From Candidatus Thorarchaeota archaeon (GTDB lineage Archaea > Asgardarchaeota > Thorarchaeia > Thorarchaeales > Thorarchaeaceae), in assembly GCA_011365025.1 (NCBI GenBank), contig RDOF01000015.1, positions 1-64,000 on the forward strand: 64,000 nucleotides of DNA, given 5' to 3'. Made by a program: the position numbers and the translations under genes. Below, piece by piece: positions 1 through 8,997 of the stretch. The notes under the pieces were generated by a model. It did not search any database. It saw nothing but the letters and a program-made list of their open reading frames with translations, and was not told the DNA's origin. Every line of letters starts with the position of its first letter. The stretch's first letter is position 1.

Positions 1-480
1 AGTCCAGTGCGGCCGAAATTCCTGCAATTCCTCCACCTACAACAAGACACGCCTTCCTTATGGTGACCTCCGGTTCTTCCAAGGGCTCCAGAAGCCGTGC
101 CCGCGCAAGGGACATGCGAACTAGATCAATTGCTTTCTCTGTTGCACCTTCTGGGTCCTCTGCATGAATCCAGCTAACATGCTCGCGTATATTGGCTATA
201 TCCAAGAGAAAGGCGTTCAATCCGGCCTCACGCATGGTCTAAAGGTTGGCTCATGCATGCGTGGACTGCATGATGCAATTACAACGCGATTGAGACGATG
301 TTGCTTTATCCTGTCTTTCACCATCTGCTGCCCTGGTCGCGAGCAAAGATACTTGTAGTCTTCAACATGTTCGACATTAGGCAGTCCCCTGATTGCTTCC
401 ATGACCCTATCGATGTTAACGACACCTGCGATATTGCTTCCACAGTGGCACAGGAATATTCCAACGCGTGTTTCCGGCAT
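1..480 (-). CDS. hdrA: HdrA-like heterodisulfide reductase subunit A, N-terminal part, frameshifted and cut by window edge
   Basis: This is a second HdrA copy reading leftwards and running off the window. The first 80 or so residues start [16 protein letters not shown], carry the N-terminal C-x-C-G motif and then the [12 protein letters not shown] motif typical of HdrA, closely matching the HdrA at 2726-5251. That frame stops at about 217. The family sequence resumes in another frame ([20 protein letters not shown], then a [10 protein letters not shown] dinucleotide-binding loop) from about 237 to position 1, so the frame changes between about 233 and 243. HdrA is the flavin electron-bifurcating subunit of Hdr complexes. 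A real pseudogene and a sequencing or assembly error cannot be told apart here. Confidence 0.75.
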
Positions 481-618
481 GTTGCTGTCCTCTTTCTAAG
501 AAGGGGTCTTCGTCAAGCATATTCCTTCTGAGCAGCTTCGGCCGGTCATTTTTTAGCAATAAAGGGTTTCGGATGATGGCTTGTCCCACTAAATGATTGT
601 GAACTCCCGACAATAGCT

Positions 619-1275
619 ATGGCAAACCAGAAATACAAAGAGAGAAATTATCATTTCATGACCGACTTCACCATCGCAGGGCCTATCATTGGACTTTTGG
701 CGGTCGTGGATGTCGCTGTCCACCTTCGATTGGACTTGAGGAAGTCCGAAGTGTCTTCAAGTGCGTTTTTTGCGGAACCACCAGTTGTAGTCCCTCGGGT
801 AGGCATTGTCCTAGTAGCCATCTCGACCCTCCTTTCGTTCTTTCTTGTCTTTGGAATAATTATCGCATGGATGACTGGACTTGATGCAAACCTGTTTTGG
901 TTTGCTTTTCTCCTAGCATCTCCTCCTGCAGTAATCTGGGTCACGGGACTTGTTATGTTATCATTGGGCATCCTTCTTCACTGCTGGTCGAGAATTGCAC
1001 GCCAAGAGATGGCTGCATCATGGGCCATGAGTCAAACCCATAAGCTTGTCACCGATGGTCCCTATGCACGCGTGCGTCATCCTTCGTATCTCTCCTATTT
1101 GCTGTGTTTTGCAGGTCTCTTCTTGCTGCTTCCGTCGATACTCTGTTCTATCCTCTTTATTGGATTTCCCGGATACTATATTGTAGCCGTTAATGAGGAA
1201 CTGCTTCTTGTGAATCACTTTGGGGACGAGTACAGAGAATACATGGAGAGAACCAAACGTTTCTTCCCCTTTTAG
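619..1275 (+). CDS. Isoprenylcysteine carboxyl methyltransferase-like (ICMT/PEMT) membrane protein
   Basis: A protein of up to 218 aa with about five hydrophobic segments and the conserved C-terminal signature of the ICMT/phospholipid methyltransferase family: DGPYARVRHPSY near residue 165, then NEELLL and a GDEYREYM motif. Known members bind S-adenosylmethionine and methylate isoprenylated cysteine or lipid head groups in the membrane; the substrate here is unknown. It is divergent from the hdrA fragment on its left and converges on hdrB. A second member of the family lies at 26981. An ATG at 658 directly before the first membrane segment is an equally plausible start, as neither start has a clear ribosome binding site. 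Confidence 0.75.
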   Translation: MANQKYKERNYHFMTDFTIAGPIIGLLAVVDVAVHLRLDLRKSEVSSSAFFAEPPVVVPRVGIVLVAISTLLSFFLVFGIIIAWMTGLDANLFWFAFLLASPPAVIWVTGLVMLSLGILLHCWSRIARQEMAASWAMSQTHKLVTDGPYARVRHPSYLSYLLCFAGLFLLLPSILCSILFIGFPGYYIVAVNEELLLVNHFGDEYREYMERTKRFFPF

Positions 1276-1317
1276 CATCCAATTACAGAAATCGGAATAC
1301 AGAGGAGTGAAGCGCAT

Positions 1318-2229
1318 TTAGGGACTTGCGATATCTCCAACGCGTGCCTTATCAGAGCCGTCTTTCACCTTGACAATTGGTTTCTTCGGTTTGACACGAT
1401 GTCCTGCCAAAACAGATTCGGTCTCCGGAAGGCCCATTGCGGCCGCGAGAAGCTCAGTGTAATAGTATACTGGCAGGTTGTAGTTCATTCCGAATGTCCT
1501 GTTGACAACTCGTTGGCCCGCTTCAAAGGATATGAAACAAGTCGGACAGAATACGACTGCTGCATCGGGTTCTACCATCATCATGCTGTCCATTTTATCC
1601 CGAAGAACGGCGAAAGACACCTCTCTGTTTATTCCTCTGATTCCTGCACCACAACACATGGCCTTATCCATGTACTCCAATGGCTCGCCACCCAAAGCAG
1701 TCACTAAATCGTCAAGTTTGGTAGGCGCCTCGGCATTATCTACGTGCAGAATCTTCTCAGGCCGAAGAAGATGACAGCCTGGGTGAGTTACTACTCTTAG
1801 ATCAATGGGATTGACAACTCTGTTGCTAATCTCGGCGGTTGTTATGTCATCGAAAAAGAATTGATGGATGTGCCTTACTCTTACCTCCCCTTTGTACTCA
1901 TGACCAACGCTAGAGAGAATCCTGTTAGTCTCTGCCTTCAGGCTGGCATTTGTATCTAGTTTGTGCTTTGACATCGCTAGGGATTCAAAACAACCCGCAC
2001 AAGCGGTGAGAATGTCAAGGTTCTTCTCTTCGGCCACAGCGAGATTTCTTGCTCCCATGGCCAGCCAGGTGCTGTCAGAAAAGGACCTCACACTATTTGG
2101 TTCGGGACAGCAAGTAAATGGCAAATCAATCAGGTCAACGTCGAATTCGGGCATAACCATTCTAACTGATTTCTCTACGAATGGAAGTCTATCGGACATT
2201 GTGCATCCTGGAAAGAATGCATAGTTCAT
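1318..2229 (-). CDS. hdrB: Heterodisulfide reductase subunit B (HdrB-like, two CCG domains)
   Basis: A 303-aa protein with the FFPGCT start and the two cysteine-rich CCG motifs of HdrB: CCPEPNS near residue 41 with ACAGC near 78, and CCGAG near 193 with CPTC near 230. In HdrB these bind the non-cubane [4Fe-4S] clusters that reduce a disulfide. It is the last gene of hdrA-hdrC-hdrB; its ATG overlaps the hdrC stop (ATGA), so translation is probably coupled. In a non-methanogen the heterodisulfide substrate is not known; the complex may move electrons between ferredoxin and another carrier. Confidence 0.9.
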   Translation of the reverse strand: MNYAFFPGCTMSDRLPFVEKSVRMVMPEFDVDLIDLPFTCCPEPNSVRSFSDSTWLAMGARNLAVAEEKNLDILTACAGCFESLAMSKHKLDTNASLKAETNRILSSVGHEYKGEVRVRHIHQFFFDDITTAEISNRVVNPIDLRVVTHPGCHLLRPEKILHVDNAEAPTKLDDLVTALGGEPLEYMDKAMCCGAGIRGINREVSFAVLRDKMDSMMMVEPDAAVVFCPTCFISFEAGQRVVNRTFGMNYNLPVYYYTELLAAAMGLPETESVLAGHRVKPKKPIVKVKDGSDKARVGDIASP

Positions 2230-2720
2230 TCTGGCTCTACCTCCGCTTCTCGATATCTTGCCAACCTGTCGATTGCACCTGTTAATTCGAATATCTTCTG
2301 TACTTCTTCGACATCTGGTTCCGGCAGCTCTGGTAGACCCAAATCATCTCTTTTCTTCTTACTGCTTGTTGACGCATGTGACACTTTCCCAGTGAACCGT
2401 ATGACATCCATCATCTCGACGATACTTGGCGGTACTTTGCCATCGTGAGATGAGAGATTCTTGATGTCCATGAGTAATTCCGAAAGAGCAACACCCATTG
2501 GGCATCGCTGCTCACACATAAGGCAGTAGGCACAATTCCACTCTCTGCCGGTGACAGCTACTCTTCCCGTTCGGATAACCTCATCTACTGCCAACCTAGG
2601 ATTGAACTCGGGGGCAACTCTAAACACTGGACATGAAGCAGCGCAGATTCCGCATTGAAAGCATGGCTGCGCAGACTCTTGAATTTCCTTTATTCTCTTG
2701 GAATCCTTCGAATCTTCCAT
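2226..2720 (-). CDS. hdrC: Heterodisulfide reductase subunit C (HdrC-like, two [4Fe-4S])
   Basis: A small iron-sulfur protein of about 164 aa with two cysteine motifs typical of HdrC, CFQCGICAASCP and CAYCLMCEQRCP, which would bind two [4Fe-4S] clusters and pass electrons from HdrA to HdrB. I chose the ATG at 2720 because a GGGGTGA ribosome binding site formed by the end of hdrA lies about 6 nt upstream; a GTG at 2729 overlapping the hdrA stop is the alternative. It lies between hdrA and hdrB with overlapping ends, so the three genes form one operon. Confidence 0.9.
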   Translation of the reverse strand: MEDSKDSKRIKEIQESAQPCFQCGICAASCPVFRVAPEFNPRLAVDEVIRTGRVAVTGREWNCAYCLMCEQRCPMGVALSELLMDIKNLSSHDGKVPPSIVEMMDVIRFTGKVSHASTSSKKKRDDLGLPELPEPDVEEVQKIFELTGAIDRLARYREAEVEPE

Positions 2721-2725
2721 TCTTG

Positions 2726-5251
2726 TCACCCCTTCTTGCTCCTCTTTGCAGGAGTTTTCTTCTTCGCTGGCGCCTTTCTCGCTGCTTTCTTCTTCACATC
2801 CCGGCTTTTTTTCTGGGTTGCCCCTGCACGCCTTTCCTTAGCCGCCGGTTTCTTTTTCACACGCCCAACAACTTCAGCCAGGTCCGTCATAGTAGTCTGC
2901 CATTTCTTCCCTTCTCCTGCTGAAACCCACTCAACTCTAAACCTCTCATCATCAATGTTGTTCCTCTTCATCCAGCTCCTGATCCTAGGTTCGCGCTTGG
3001 CCATCCAGTGATTCCCAGTCTGGAAGTGACAATCCGCAGGAAGGTGGCAGCCCGAATAGAGAACTGCACCTGCTCCCAACTCAAAGGCCTTCTGGGCAAA
3101 CTTAACATGATATCGGCCTGAGCACATTGCTCTTATTACTCTGGCATTAGTGGGATATTGCATGCGCGACACTCCCGCCAGGTCAGACCCCCTATATGAG
3201 CAAAATGCACATGCAAATGCTATAATCTTCCCGGCCGGATTTTGATTCAGCGCCGTTTCTATCTGTGCTTCGATCTGCTCGTCCGTGAAATTGGGCATGA
3301 GAATGGCACCTTGTGGACAATCCCCTGCACAAGTTCCACAAGCCTGGCAGAGAGCGCTAATAACTGAGAACTTGCCCGTGCCATCCTGGACTATTGCGCC
3401 GTACGGGCATCTGTTCACGCAGGTGCCACATCTTGAGCACTTATCCTGCAGTATTTTTGCACTAAGGGCCTCAAGGGGATATCTTCCCTTCTGTAGTATG
3501 ATAGCGGCTCTGCCAGCCGCTGCACTAGCCTGAATGACAGAGTCTCGGATATCTTTTGGAGACTCGGCACCCCCACAAATGAACACACCAGCAGAGCTTG
3601 TATCCACTGGACGGAGTTTGGGGTGCGCCTCGATGTAGAATGAATCATGAGTGCAGGATATTGGAATTGGAAAATGACCAGCCGTTCCTTCGGCTCCCAT
3701 TGAGAGGATAACCAAGTCATAATCCGTCATTACCAGTTTATTATGGGTTGTGTCTTCCACACTAAGACGCAGAATCTTCGTGCTCGGGTACTGCTGAATC
3801 TCTCCTGCTCTTCCCCGTATGAACTTCACACCCTCCTCGCGAGCCTTCAGATATTGGTCCTCAAAGTATTTCCCATGCATTCTAAGGTCTTGGTAGTAAA
3901 TAGTCACATCAGTTTCTGGGTAATGCTCTTTGATGAGCAGGGAACACTTCACAGACTCTGCACAGCAGTAGTTTGAACATCCTGTTCTTGTATCAATATT
4001 CCTTGATCCAACACATTGAACTATTGCCACTGACGCGGGTGGTTTCAGGTCTGATGGCCTGACAAGATGACCCTCCGTGGGACCAGCGGCGTTAATCAAT
4101 CGTTCAAACTCCAGCGTTGTGATCACATTGGGGTATCTACCCCATCCCAGCCGTGGGACCTTCAGTGGGTCTGCCATATTGAACCCTGTCGCGAGAATGA
4201 TCACGCCAACGTCAAACTCGATGTACTTGCTCTGATCCTCAGGAATAATCGCTTTCTGTTCGCAGCGGTCGATACACTTGCCACAGCGAATGAGGTCCAT
4301 TCCAAGACATGCGTTTGAATCAATGAAGTATGAGGAGGGTACCGCCTGCGGGAATGGAATTTGGATGGCCTTCTGCCAAGTCAGATTCTGATCCGTCCTA
4401 CTTGGGACATCGACCGGGCAGACTTCAACACAGTCGCCGCATGAGGTGCACTTCTCAATGTCAACATACCTCGGTCGCTGTTTCACCCGAACATGAAAGT
4501 TGCCGACGTAACCGGAAATCTCTTCGACCTCGGCCATTGTGATGAGCTTGATGTTTGGATGTTTCGCCACATCTACCATTTTGGGCCCAAGAATACAAAT
4601 GGAGCAGTCGTTTTGTGGAAACACCTTGTCCAGTATTGCCATGTTTCCGCCTATTGTCGGCTCTTTCTCAATGAGATATGCCTTGAAGCCAGCTTCAGCG
4701 AGGTCGAGTGCGGCTTGCATACCCGCCACACCTGCTCCCACTACCAAGGCCGCCTGCGTCACAGGAACGTCTAGCTCAGGTTGAGGCTGAAGTGTTGCCG
4801 CCTTTGCCACGGACATTGCCACAAGTTCCTTTGCCTTGAGCGTTGCGTTGTCCGGCTCATGCATATGAACCCAAGATACATGTTCACGGATATTGGCCAT
4901 TATGCAGAGATATGGGTTCAGACCCGCTGCCTTTACAGCCTTTCTAAAGGTGTCCTCATGCATTGTTGGACTACAGGATGCGACCACTACCCTGTTCAGA
5001 CTGTGCTCCCTTATCGCCTGTTGAATCTCCTTCTGACCCGGGTCTGCACAAGTATATCGATTCTGCTGAACAAAGACAACCCCTGGCAATGTGCGTGCAT
5101 ATTCAGCAAGCGCATCTACATCGACTACCGCTCCAATGTTCTTCCCGCATGCGCAAGGGAACACTCCAATGCGAATCTCTCCTGGGGAGTGCTTTACCTC
5201 TGTTTCCTCAGCGTGTGCCATAGCTTCATTCGCTGGGTCACTCGTGGTCAT
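2726..5251 (-). CDS. hdrA: HdrA-FlpD (MvhD) fusion with lysine-rich C-terminal tail
   Basis: About 841 aa. Domain order: an N-terminal C-x-C-G region, an FAD/thioredoxin-reductase-like domain with loop GAGVAGMQAALD, inserted ferredoxin motifs (CTSCGDCVEVCP, CGKCIDRCEQ), a CSRCGTCVNRCP / CQACGTCAGDCP pair, then a FlpD/MvhD domain (CAFCSYRGSDLAG, VIRAMCSGR, GCHLPADCHF). FlpD normally delivers electrons from a hydrogenase or formate dehydrogenase to HdrA, so the fusion joins donor docking and bifurcation. The last 43 residues (2729-2857) are low complexity with 16 Lys, 5 Arg and 9 Ala, which is unusual. The ATG at 5251 follows a GGAAG; TTG at 5290 and ATG at 5221 are alternatives. First gene of hdrACB. 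Confidence 0.9.
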   Translation of the reverse strand: MTTSDPANEAMAHAEETEVKHSPGEIRIGVFPCACGKNIGAVVDVDALAEYARTLPGVVFVQQNRYTCADPGQKEIQQAIREHSLNRVVVASCSPTMHEDTFRKAVKAAGLNPYLCIMANIREHVSWVHMHEPDNATLKAKELVAMSVAKAATLQPQPELDVPVTQAALVVGAGVAGMQAALDLAEAGFKAYLIEKEPTIGGNMAILDKVFPQNDCSICILGPKMVDVAKHPNIKLITMAEVEEISGYVGNFHVRVKQRPRYVDIEKCTSCGDCVEVCPVDVPSRTDQNLTWQKAIQIPFPQAVPSSYFIDSNACLGMDLIRCGKCIDRCEQKAIIPEDQSKYIEFDVGVIILATGFNMADPLKVPRLGWGRYPNVITTLEFERLINAAGPTEGHLVRPSDLKPPASVAIVQCVGSRNIDTRTGCSNYCCAESVKCSLLIKEHYPETDVTIYYQDLRMHGKYFEDQYLKAREEGVKFIRGRAGEIQQYPSTKILRLSVEDTTHNKLVMTDYDLVILSMGAEGTAGHFPIPISCTHDSFYIEAHPKLRPVDTSSAGVFICGGAESPKDIRDSVIQASAAAGRAAIILQKGRYPLEALSAKILQDKCSRCGTCVNRCPYGAIVQDGTGKFSVISALCQACGTCAGDCPQGAILMPNFTDEQIEAQIETALNQNPAGKIIAFACAFCSYRGSDLAGVSRMQYPTNARVIRAMCSGRYHVKFAQKAFELGAGAVLYSGCHLPADCHFQTGNHWMAKREPRIRSWMKRNNIDDERFRVEWVSAGEGKKWQTTMTDLAEVVGRVKKKPAAKERRAGATQKKSRDVKKKAARKAPAKKKTPAKRSKKG

Positions 5252-5532
5252 TCGCGCACTTCCATATGAATCGTCGGCGCCGTTTCTCAAGCCTTTGGAT
5301 ATTCTCCTCGTCTTCTCACTACACGTAATAAAGGTTGAGAACTAACCGATGCAGACAAAAACCATTAGCCGTTTATTGCAATTCGAACGCTCTTGATGGG
5401 GGTCATGTACGATTTACATCTCTAGGGCCCCAAACCAGTTTCAGGACATGCTTAGACTGCTGGTGGGAAAGCACCAAAACCGTAAAAAGGCCGGTGCTAA
5501 GCTTCGACATTCACATCAGGAGGACTACATGC

Positions 5533-6306
5533 ATGTCCGGAAATGTCTGGAAGTACATTACCGAGAAGCTGGCAAGTGAAGGTGCATGCCATTTCTCGCT
5601 CTTGGATCCCGACCCCTTATCAATGCAGACTGATACTGTAGTCGAGCTTGCAAAGCTGGCTGAATCCGCGGGTTCTGACGCAATAATGATTGGCGGAAGC
5701 ACAATTTTCGGATCCATTGACGATTCCGTCAAGGCGATCACGGAAGCTGTCGACATTCCCACCATTCTTTTTCCGGGCAATCTAACCGGTGTATCTGAGT
5801 ATGCAGATGCTATTTTCTTCATGAGTCTTCTAAACAGCAACAATCCCTACTACATTGTAGGTGCACAGGCTCTAGCTGCTGCTCGAGTGAAACTCTCTGG
5901 CATTGAGTCAATTCCAATGGCCTACTTGCTCATTCAACCGGGTAAAACAGCTGCCTGGGTCGGTCGAGCGGAGTGCTTTCCGCGTGATAAGCCGAAACTA
6001 GTCCTGATGTACGCCCTAGCAGCTGAATTGCTTGGCTTCAAGCTCGTCTATCTGGAAGCAGGGAGTGGTGCAGAAGGCGGTGGTGTGCCTCCTGAAACAA
6101 TATCAATGGTTTCTCAGTATTGCGACATTCCAATCATTGCCGGAGGAGGATTCAACGATGTCAAATCAGTCGTGCAAGGGGTTGAATCAGGCGCGTCCAT
6201 AATTGTTCAAGGAACTTACATTGAAGAGCATGTTCAGAAGGACAAGGGTGCCGGATTGAAGAAAATCATTGAAGCTTTGAAGGCAGCTGGAGCGAAGAAG
6301 GTCTAA
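5533..6306 (+). CDS. Geranylgeranylglyceryl phosphate synthase (GGGP synthase)
   Basis: A TIM-barrel prenyltransferase of 257 aa that joins geranylgeranyl diphosphate to sn-glycerol-1-phosphate, the first committed step of archaeal ether lipid synthesis. Family signatures seen: HFSLLDPDP at the first strand, IMIGGS, FPGN, YLEAGSGA and the phosphate-binding GGGF near residue 205. The open frame extends 66 codons further upstream, but an AGGAGG at 5518-5523 placed 9 nt before the ATG at 5533 and the family length both fix the start here. It is divergent from hdrA. Confidence 0.93.
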   Translation: MSGNVWKYITEKLASEGACHFSLLDPDPLSMQTDTVVELAKLAESAGSDAIMIGGSTIFGSIDDSVKAITEAVDIPTILFPGNLTGVSEYADAIFFMSLLNSNNPYYIVGAQALAAARVKLSGIESIPMAYLLIQPGKTAAWVGRAECFPRDKPKLVLMYALAAELLGFKLVYLEAGSGAEGGGVPPETISMVSQYCDIPIIAGGGFNDVKSVVQGVESGASIIVQGTYIEEHVQKDKGAGLKKIIEALKAAGAKKV

Positions 6307-6390
6307 ATAGGGTGGTGTCCAAACTGGTCATGTTTAAATACTTGAGGGGCCTTTTTGAGCGAAGTGGCCCATAGGGAGGTTTATCCTCAG

Positions 6391-6783
6391 ATGTCCTCGA
6401 AGACAGAAATGCTCACAGAACTACTTGAAGACCTCAGCCGTGCCTCCCAGAATAACGTACAGGCTAGTATTATCATTTCGAGGTCTCAGGGACTACCTAT
6501 CTGCACCCACTTTCCTCCTGACCAGGACACATCAGTCATTCCTGAAGAGGACGTGATAGCAGGTCGCTCTACTCAAATCGAAACTGCTACTCGGAAAGTA
6601 TTCAAGCAGCTCAAACGTGGTGCCTTCGTGAGAATGCTCGTTGAGGGCGAGACTGGCTACATTATAATCTGTGATGCAGGAGAAGACGCTCTCCTTGCTG
6701 TATTAACAAGCAAGCGTGCCAATATTGGCTATATGTTTTTCATGATGACGAGGATTGCTAGACGAATAGAGAACATCCTGTAA
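6391..6783 (+). CDS. Roadblock/LC7-domain protein
   Basis: A 130-aa single-domain protein matching the roadblock/longin-like fold in pattern: an N-terminal helix, the strand QASIIISRSQGLPICT, a central helix and a C-terminal helix ending in ARRIENIL. Roadblock proteins in archaea and eukaryotes dimerise and often partner small GTPases; no GTPase is adjacent here, so the partner is unknown. The start is set by GGGAGGT at 6374-6380, ten bases before the ATG; a TTG at 6355 is open but lacks such a site. TTTAAATA at about 6332 may be its TATA box. Confidence 0.75.
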   Translation: MSSKTEMLTELLEDLSRASQNNVQASIIISRSQGLPICTHFPPDQDTSVIPEEDVIAGRSTQIETATRKVFKQLKRGAFVRMLVEGETGYIIICDAGEDALLAVLTSKRANIGYMFFMMTRIARRIENIL

Positions 6784-6852
6784 CTGCATCCTCTCCGTCA
6801 CTCTTTTATGAACTTCGCAAGGCATTACGGATTGCAGCTCTAGGTGATTACA

Positions 6853-7788
6853 ATGGCAGAGGAAAAACCCACAAAGGATGAACCTCAGGAAGAGGATGAT
6901 GAAGATAATTGGGACAAGTGGCGTAAGGCAGGAGCGGTTGCAAAAGAAGCCCTCGATATTGCCCGTCCTATGGTCAAACCCGGCACAAAGCTCTTAGACA
7001 TTGTGGAAGCCGTCGAGAAACATATATCCGAGAATGCCACGGGCATCTCTTTTCCATGCAATATTGCCATTAACAATATCGCTGCACACTACACATCTCC
7101 ACTTGATGACGAAACGGTAATTCAGGAAGGTGACCTAGTCACTGTTGACTGTGGTGGACATATAGATGGGTGCATTTCAGATAGCGCATTTACAATAGCT
7201 TTGAATCGGGAGCATGAGAAGCTTGTCAAGGCTTCCGAGGATGCAACGAAGATCGCCATTGAGATGATGCGTCCTGGGGCGAAGCTGAACACCATCGGTG
7301 CATTGATTGAGGATACGATAAAAAGCGCTGGCTTTGAACCCATCAAGCAGCTCACCGGACACCAGCTCAAAGAATACGAGCTCCATGCCGAAAAGCAGGT
7401 TCCATGCGTGTCCGGAAAGGCCGAAGTTTTGGTAGAGGAGGGTGAGGTCTATGCCGTAGAAACCTTTGCCAGTACTGGTTCAGGAAATGTTTCTGATCTT
7501 CCAGACCCCCTGATTTTCCAACTGCTTCCAGTACGTGTGCCGGTCCGATTCAAGGGAACGAAGCAATTCCTATCAATTGCTAGACGAGACTACAAGGAGT
7601 TTCCGTTCGCAAAAAGATGGATGGCGAAACAGCTTAGACGGGCTGACCTAGAACTCGCGATTCGGGAGTTACAAAAGAACGGCGCTCTTGTTGCACATCA
7701 CATTCTAGCAGAAGAAGAGGAACAGTTTGTTTCGCAAGCAGAACATACAGTGATTGTAACCGAAGACGGATTTGAGCGTACGACCTAG
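6853..7788 (+). CDS. map: Methionine aminopeptidase, type II
   Basis: A 311-aa member of the pita-bread metallopeptidases that removes initiator methionine. The five metal ligands are visible in order: Asp in VTVDCGGH, Asp in ISDSAFT, His in LTGHQL, Glu in AVETFAS and Glu in EHTVIV. A helical insert of about 60 residues between the His and the last Glu marks it as type II (eukaryal/archaeal). The first 20 residues are highly acidic and look disordered. The ATG at 6853 is preferred over GTG at 6844, which overlaps the weak ribosome binding site. Confidence 0.92.
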   Translation: MAEEKPTKDEPQEEDDEDNWDKWRKAGAVAKEALDIARPMVKPGTKLLDIVEAVEKHISENATGISFPCNIAINNIAAHYTSPLDDETVIQEGDLVTVDCGGHIDGCISDSAFTIALNREHEKLVKASEDATKIAIEMMRPGAKLNTIGALIEDTIKSAGFEPIKQLTGHQLKEYELHAEKQVPCVSGKAEVLVEEGEVYAVETFASTGSGNVSDLPDPLIFQLLPVRVPVRFKGTKQFLSIARRDYKEFPFAKRWMAKQLRRADLELAIRELQKNGALVAHHILAEEEEQFVSQAEHTVIVTEDGFERTT

Positions 7789-7962
7789 ACACTGGACTAT
7801 CCTTTACTTTAACAATTAAAGGAAATTTAAGGAGTCCATACAATTAAAAGCGTGTTTTCGCTTTTGTATGTGTTGTGGTCCCGGGAGACTGTCTTCTATA
7901 TCAATGATCCACCATCGACAGCCGGCAGTATCTACCGGTCAGATATCGACGGAGGAGCTAAT

Positions 7963-8931
7963 GTGGAACCGGTGCGAGGCGACGCTCCAGAGAGGAGTAG
8001 TCTTCACAAGCCAGAATCAGATGCACAGTCCTGTCCAGAGTGCGGTTCTTCATCAGTCGTTGAAGACCTGACTCGTGGAGAGCGAGTGTGTGGTGGATGC
8101 GGTCTTGTATTATCTGACCACAGGATTGATACTGGTGCCGAGTGGAGAGCCTTCAGTTCTGAGGAAGCAGATTCTCGAAGCAGAGTCGGTGCACCAATGA
8201 GATATACCGTGCATGACAAGGGTCTCTCAACAGTTATTGATTGGCGTGATCGAGATATCAGTGGAAGGAAGCTCACCCCTACGAGACGGTCCGAGATTTA
8301 CCGACTTCGGAAATGGCAGATTCGAAGCCGTGTTCACAGCTCAATGGACCGGAATCTTGCTCAAGCATTGTCTGAATTGGAGCGCTTGGCCTCACAGCTG
8401 GGAATACCACAGCCAATCCGAGAGCTGGCCGCTCTGCTATATAGGAAATCCATTCAGAAGAAGCTGGTTCGAGGTAGATCTATAGAGGCGATGGTTGCGG
8501 CCACTCTCTATGCAGCATGTAGAATACGACAGAAGCCCCGCCCATTGGATGAGGTGGCTGATGCCTCGCGCATTGATAAGAAGAAACTTGGTCAATGTTA
8601 TCGACTCCTTCTGAGAAGCCTTAATGTACGAATTCCGCTCAGCAACCCCATTGATTACATCTCCAGATTTGCCTCTCAACTTGAGCTATCGAGCCCTGTT
8701 CAACTACGAACGGTTGAGATTCTTGAGAGGAGCAGGGACATGGGCCTTACAATTGGAAGGGACCCTCTTGGTTTAGCCGCAGCTGCAATCTATGTTGCCT
8801 CAATAATGATGGACGAACGCAGAACCCAACGCGAGATTGCCGAAGTGGCAAGGGTAACAGAGGTTACCGTGAGGAACAGGTACAAGGAAATTGTGCGCAA
8901 GCTTGGAATTGATACTATGTCCTTAGCCTAA
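7963..8931 (+). CDS. tfb: Transcription initiation factor IIB (TFB), copy 1
   Basis: TFB bridges TBP-bound promoter DNA and RNA polymerase. Visible parts: an N-terminal zinc ribbon (CPECG...CGGCG), the B-reader/linker region with TGAEWRAF and a WQIRSRVHSS stretch, then two cyclin-like repeats (ELAALLYRK...IEAMVAATLYAACR and AAAAIYVASIMM...EIAEVARVTEVTVRNRYKE split over the second repeat). The frame is open to 7852, but GGAGGA at 7951-7956 supports a GTG start at 7963, giving 322 aa, exactly the length of the second TFB at 25027-25995. Confidence 0.93.
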   Translation: MEPVRGDAPERSSLHKPESDAQSCPECGSSSVVEDLTRGERVCGGCGLVLSDHRIDTGAEWRAFSSEEADSRSRVGAPMRYTVHDKGLSTVIDWRDRDISGRKLTPTRRSEIYRLRKWQIRSRVHSSMDRNLAQALSELERLASQLGIPQPIRELAALLYRKSIQKKLVRGRSIEAMVAATLYAACRIRQKPRPLDEVADASRIDKKKLGQCYRLLLRSLNVRIPLSNPIDYISRFASQLELSSPVQLRTVEILERSRDMGLTIGRDPLGLAAAAIYVASIMMDERRTQREIAEVARVTEVTVRNRYKEIVRKLGIDTMSLA

Positions 8932-8997
8932 TTCCTTCTATCTTACGTCTTCCATTCCATGGGCTGCAAGCAGTCGACTTAGTTCAGGTGCGCGGAT

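Noticed and set aside
2729..2857. Lysine-rich HdrA tail as a frameshift product
   Set aside because: The frame runs to a stop that overlaps the hdrC start region, exactly as expected for the operon, and no alternative frame restores FlpD-like sequence.
5335..5532. 66-codon upstream extension of GGGP synthase
   Set aside because: Not in the family, low-complexity composition, and a strong AGGAGG site marks the start at 5533.
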